Positions 5,932 through 7,610 of a stretch of 7,610 nt of DNA are shown here, one piece after another. Location of the stretch: positions 1 through 7,610 of the forward strand of contig CAAGHL010000031.1 in the NCBI GenBank assembly GCA_900769665.1, read 5' to 3'. The position numbers and the translations under genes are program-made. Within the stretch, counting starts at the first letter, position 1; each line of letters begins with the position of its first letter. The stretch comes from Clostridia bacterium (GTDB taxonomy: Bacteria; Bacillota; Clostridia; Christensenellales; CAG-314). Under the pieces are notes generated by a model. It made no database searches and was not told the DNA's origin. It saw only the letters and a list, made by a program, of their open reading frames with translations.

Positions 5932-7302
5932 ATGCAACAATTTGATATTATTATTATCGGCGCGGGCCCCGGCGGTATTTATGCCGCATACGAACTATGT
6001 GACAGTCACAAGTCCATTGCCGTGTTTGACGCAGGGCATGCGCTTGCCAAACGTCGTTGTCCGATTGACGGTGTAAAAATTAAAAATTGTATCGGTTGTC
6101 CGACTTGTTCCATAATGAGCGGTTTCGGCGGCGCAGGCGCGTTTTCCGACGGAAAGTACAATATAACCAACGATTTCGGCGGCAGTCTGTATCGCTACAT
6201 CGGCAAGGAGCGCGCGACCGAGCTTATGCGCTACGTTGACGACGTCAACATGCGTTTCGGCGGCGAAAACACCAAACTGTACAGCACCGCAGGCACGAAG
6301 TTTGCAACGATTTGCATGCAAAACAAGCTGAATTTGCTCAATGCGGAAGTGCGCCACTTGGGAACCGACATCAACTACGTAGTGTTGCAAAACCTGTACA
6401 ACTACATGAAAGACAAGGTTGACTTTCACTTCGATACCCCCGTTTGCGACATCGAAAAAACCGATGACGGCTTTGTAATTACCACTGCGCACGAAACATA
6501 TGCGTGTAAACAATGTATCGTTTCCGTGGGACGTAGCGGTAGCAAGTGGATGGAACAAGTTTGCAAAAAGCTTGACATCGCCACACGCAGTAACCGCGTC
6601 GACCTAGGCGTGCGCGTGGAGTTGCGCCAAGAGATATTTGCCCACATCACCGACGAGCTGTACGAAGGCAAAATCGTCTACCGTACGGAAAAATTTGAAG
6701 ACAACGTGCGTACTTTTTGTATGAATCCGCGCGGTATTGTCGTTACTGAAAACACCAACGGCATTGTTACCGTCAACGGACACAGCTTCAGTGACGACGG
6801 CAAGCGTACGGACAACACCAACTTTGCCTTGCTTGTCGCGCAGGAATTTAGCGAACCCTTCAAGGACAGCAACGGCTACGGCGAAAGCATTGCTCGTTTG
6901 TCCAATATGTTGGGTGGCGGCGTACTGGTGCAACGCTTCGGCGACCTTATTCGCGGCAGACGCAGTACGCCCAAACGCATAGAGGAAGGCAATGTCATAC
7001 CTACGCTAAAAGCCACTCCCGGCGACCTTAGTCTTGCATTGCCCAAGCGTATTTTGGACGGCATAATCGAAATGATATACGCCCTTGACAAGATCGCTCC
7101 CGGTACGGCAAACGACGACACATTGCTGTACGGCGTGGAAGTCAAGTTTTACAACATGCAGGTCACCATTGACAACCACCTCGAAACCAAGCACAAGGGC
7201 TTGTATATGATCGGTGACGGTAGCGGCGTTACGCACAGTTTGTCCCATGCTTCGGCAAGCGGCGTGTATGTTGCCCGTCTTATTCTCGGACAAATCGACT
7301 GA
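5932..7302 (+). CDS. FAD-dependent dehydrogenase, COG2509-like
   Basis: This 456-residue flavoprotein opens with a Rossmann FAD-binding strand and GAGPGG loop (residues 10-15), followed by an acidic residue at the end of the second strand (Asp33). The C-terminal FAD motif IGDGSG (427-432) leads into a helix ending in SGVYVARL. The block CX9CX2CX2C (Cys43, 53, 56, 59) precedes GFGGAGAFSDGKYN (64-77), which I associate with the uncharacterised COG2509 FAD-dependent dehydrogenases. The substrate is unknown. The cysteines suggest a metal or Fe-S site, or redox cysteines, but this is inference. No signal peptide or membrane segment is seen. ATG 5932 is chosen because of GGAGG at 5922 and because the Rossmann fold starts right after it. 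The gene follows the GH13 gene by 191 bases, has its own promoter candidate and ends in a strong terminator. Confidence 0.9.
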   Translation: MQQFDIIIIGAGPGGIYAAYELCDSHKSIAVFDAGHALAKRRCPIDGVKIKNCIGCPTCSIMSGFGGAGAFSDGKYNITNDFGGSLYRYIGKERATELMRYVDDVNMRFGGENTKLYSTAGTKFATICMQNKLNLLNAEVRHLGTDINYVVLQNLYNYMKDKVDFHFDTPVCDIEKTDDGFVITTAHETYACKQCIVSVGRSGSKWMEQVCKKLDIATRSNRVDLGVRVELRQEIFAHITDELYEGKIVYRTEKFEDNVRTFCMNPRGIVVTENTNGIVTVNGHSFSDDGKRTDNTNFALLVAQEFSEPFKDSNGYGESIARLSNMLGGGVLVQRFGDLIRGRRSTPKRIEEGNVIPTLKATPGDLSLALPKRILDGIIEMIYALDKIAPGTANDDTLLYGVEVKFYNMQVTIDNHLETKHKGLYMIGDGSGVTHSLSHASASGVYVARLILGQID

Positions 7303-7359
7303 CGGGTAATCGGCTACAAAATATTCACTGCATTGTTTGCGGCGAAATCATTAGACAGT

Positions 7360-7387
7360 AAACTCTCCGCAAAAGTGGGGAGTTTTT
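7360..7387 (+). terminator. Intrinsic terminator of the FAD enzyme gene
   Basis: AAACTCTCCGC (7360-7370) pairs with GTGGGGAGTTT (7375-7385) over 11 positions, two of them G-U, around the loop AAAA. The right arm runs into TTTTT (7383-7387). It stands 57 bases after the stop codon. The first two genes have no comparable structure. Confidence 0.9.
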
Positions 7388-7440
7388 GCTATTTGCTGTA
7401 GTCTTGCGCTACTTAACGTTTTTTGTAAGGATTGTAACGG

Positions 7441-7506
7441 AAACATTGTCTAATCAATTATTTTTCAATGTTTATTTGTTAGGGTTAATTTAGTTATCAC
7501 TAACAA
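7441..7506. repeat. Pair of AT-rich inverted repeats
   Basis: AAACATTG (7441-7448) is inverted perfectly at 7466-7473, and TTGTTAG (7476-7482) is inverted perfectly at 7500-7506. Neither has a flanking T-tract suited to termination. On the minus strand, ATTGAAAAAT followed shortly by ATTAGAC resembles 198-220 of the first palindromic element, which hints at a shared origin. The surrounding 7388-7440 holds nothing I recognise. Confidence 0.35.
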
Positions 7507-7610
7507 CCATAAAGGCGGTCTTTTCCGCGGTGTAGCCGTTAGTACGGCTTGTGTAATAATCCGTAGAACCACTGCCACGCAGGCTCAATCTCGTCAAAAA
7601 TTATCGAAAA
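7490..7610 (-). pseudogene. Possible broken C-terminal end of a minus-strand gene
   Basis: One minus-strand frame is open from the window edge to a TAA at 7539-7541 and reads ...DEIEPAWQWFYGLLHKPY. A second frame is open from 7600 to a TAA at 7490-7492 and ends ...NGYTAEKTAFMVVSDN, using codons much like those of the three genes. The second frame has an in-frame TAA at 7601-7603, so it cannot be the intact end of a longer gene. A frameshift between the frames would join them. I recognise no family. Hairpins here, such as AGCCGT/ACGGCT (7534-7549), make a non-coding repeat an equally fair reading. Confidence 0.2.

Noticed and set aside
5995..6558. Minus-strand open frame of 187 codons
   Set aside because: It is antisense to the FAD enzyme, whose motifs and ribosome site are clear on the + strand.

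Overview
The window reads as a chromosomal stretch of a moderate-GC anaerobic Bacillota, most likely a Clostridia-type gut or sediment organism. The basis is protein family resemblance, a consensus GGAGG ribosome site on one gene and an AAAA-loop/T-tract terminator; it is an inference and no rRNA or other taxonomic marker is present. Three complete genes lie on the + strand: a glycogen/alpha-glucan phosphorylase (423-2837), a cytoplasmic GH13 alpha-glucan hydrolase of the neopullulanase/cyclomaltodextrinase type (3899-5740), and an FAD-dependent dehydrogenase of the uncharacterised COG2509 type (5932-7302). A strong intrinsic terminator follows the last gene (7360-7387).

The first two genes make sense together as intracellular alpha-glucan breakdown. 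The hydrolase opens glycogen, maltodextrin or cyclodextrin chains, and the phosphorylase trims them to glucose-1-phosphate. Neither has a signal peptide. They are not a tight operon, because 1061 bases without a gene separate them. They share an almost identical start context without a well-placed Shine-Dalgarno, and a 10-base motif lies about 100-120 bases upstream of each. The third gene has its own extended -10 promoter candidate, a leader of about 130 nt with three successive hairpins and a strong GGAGG. It therefore looks independently regulated, and its link to glucan metabolism is only positional.

The non-coding DNA is the unusual part. Positions 1-422 and 2838-3898 hold many palindromic or dispersed repeats: a GTCATTGCGAGG-type element in two forms, fragments of another repeat on both sides of glgP, a four-unit heptamer tandem repeat, an 86-base nested hairpin, and a 137-base element with 29-base terminal inverted arms and a branched interior that looks like a MITE. 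The right end (7388-7610) holds further inverted repeats and a minus-strand coding-like segment that may be the broken end of a neighbouring gene.

I see no CRISPR array, tRNA, rRNA, transposase gene or clear new multi-gene system. The best leads are the repeat elements, the structured leader of the FAD enzyme and that enzyme's four-cysteine cluster.
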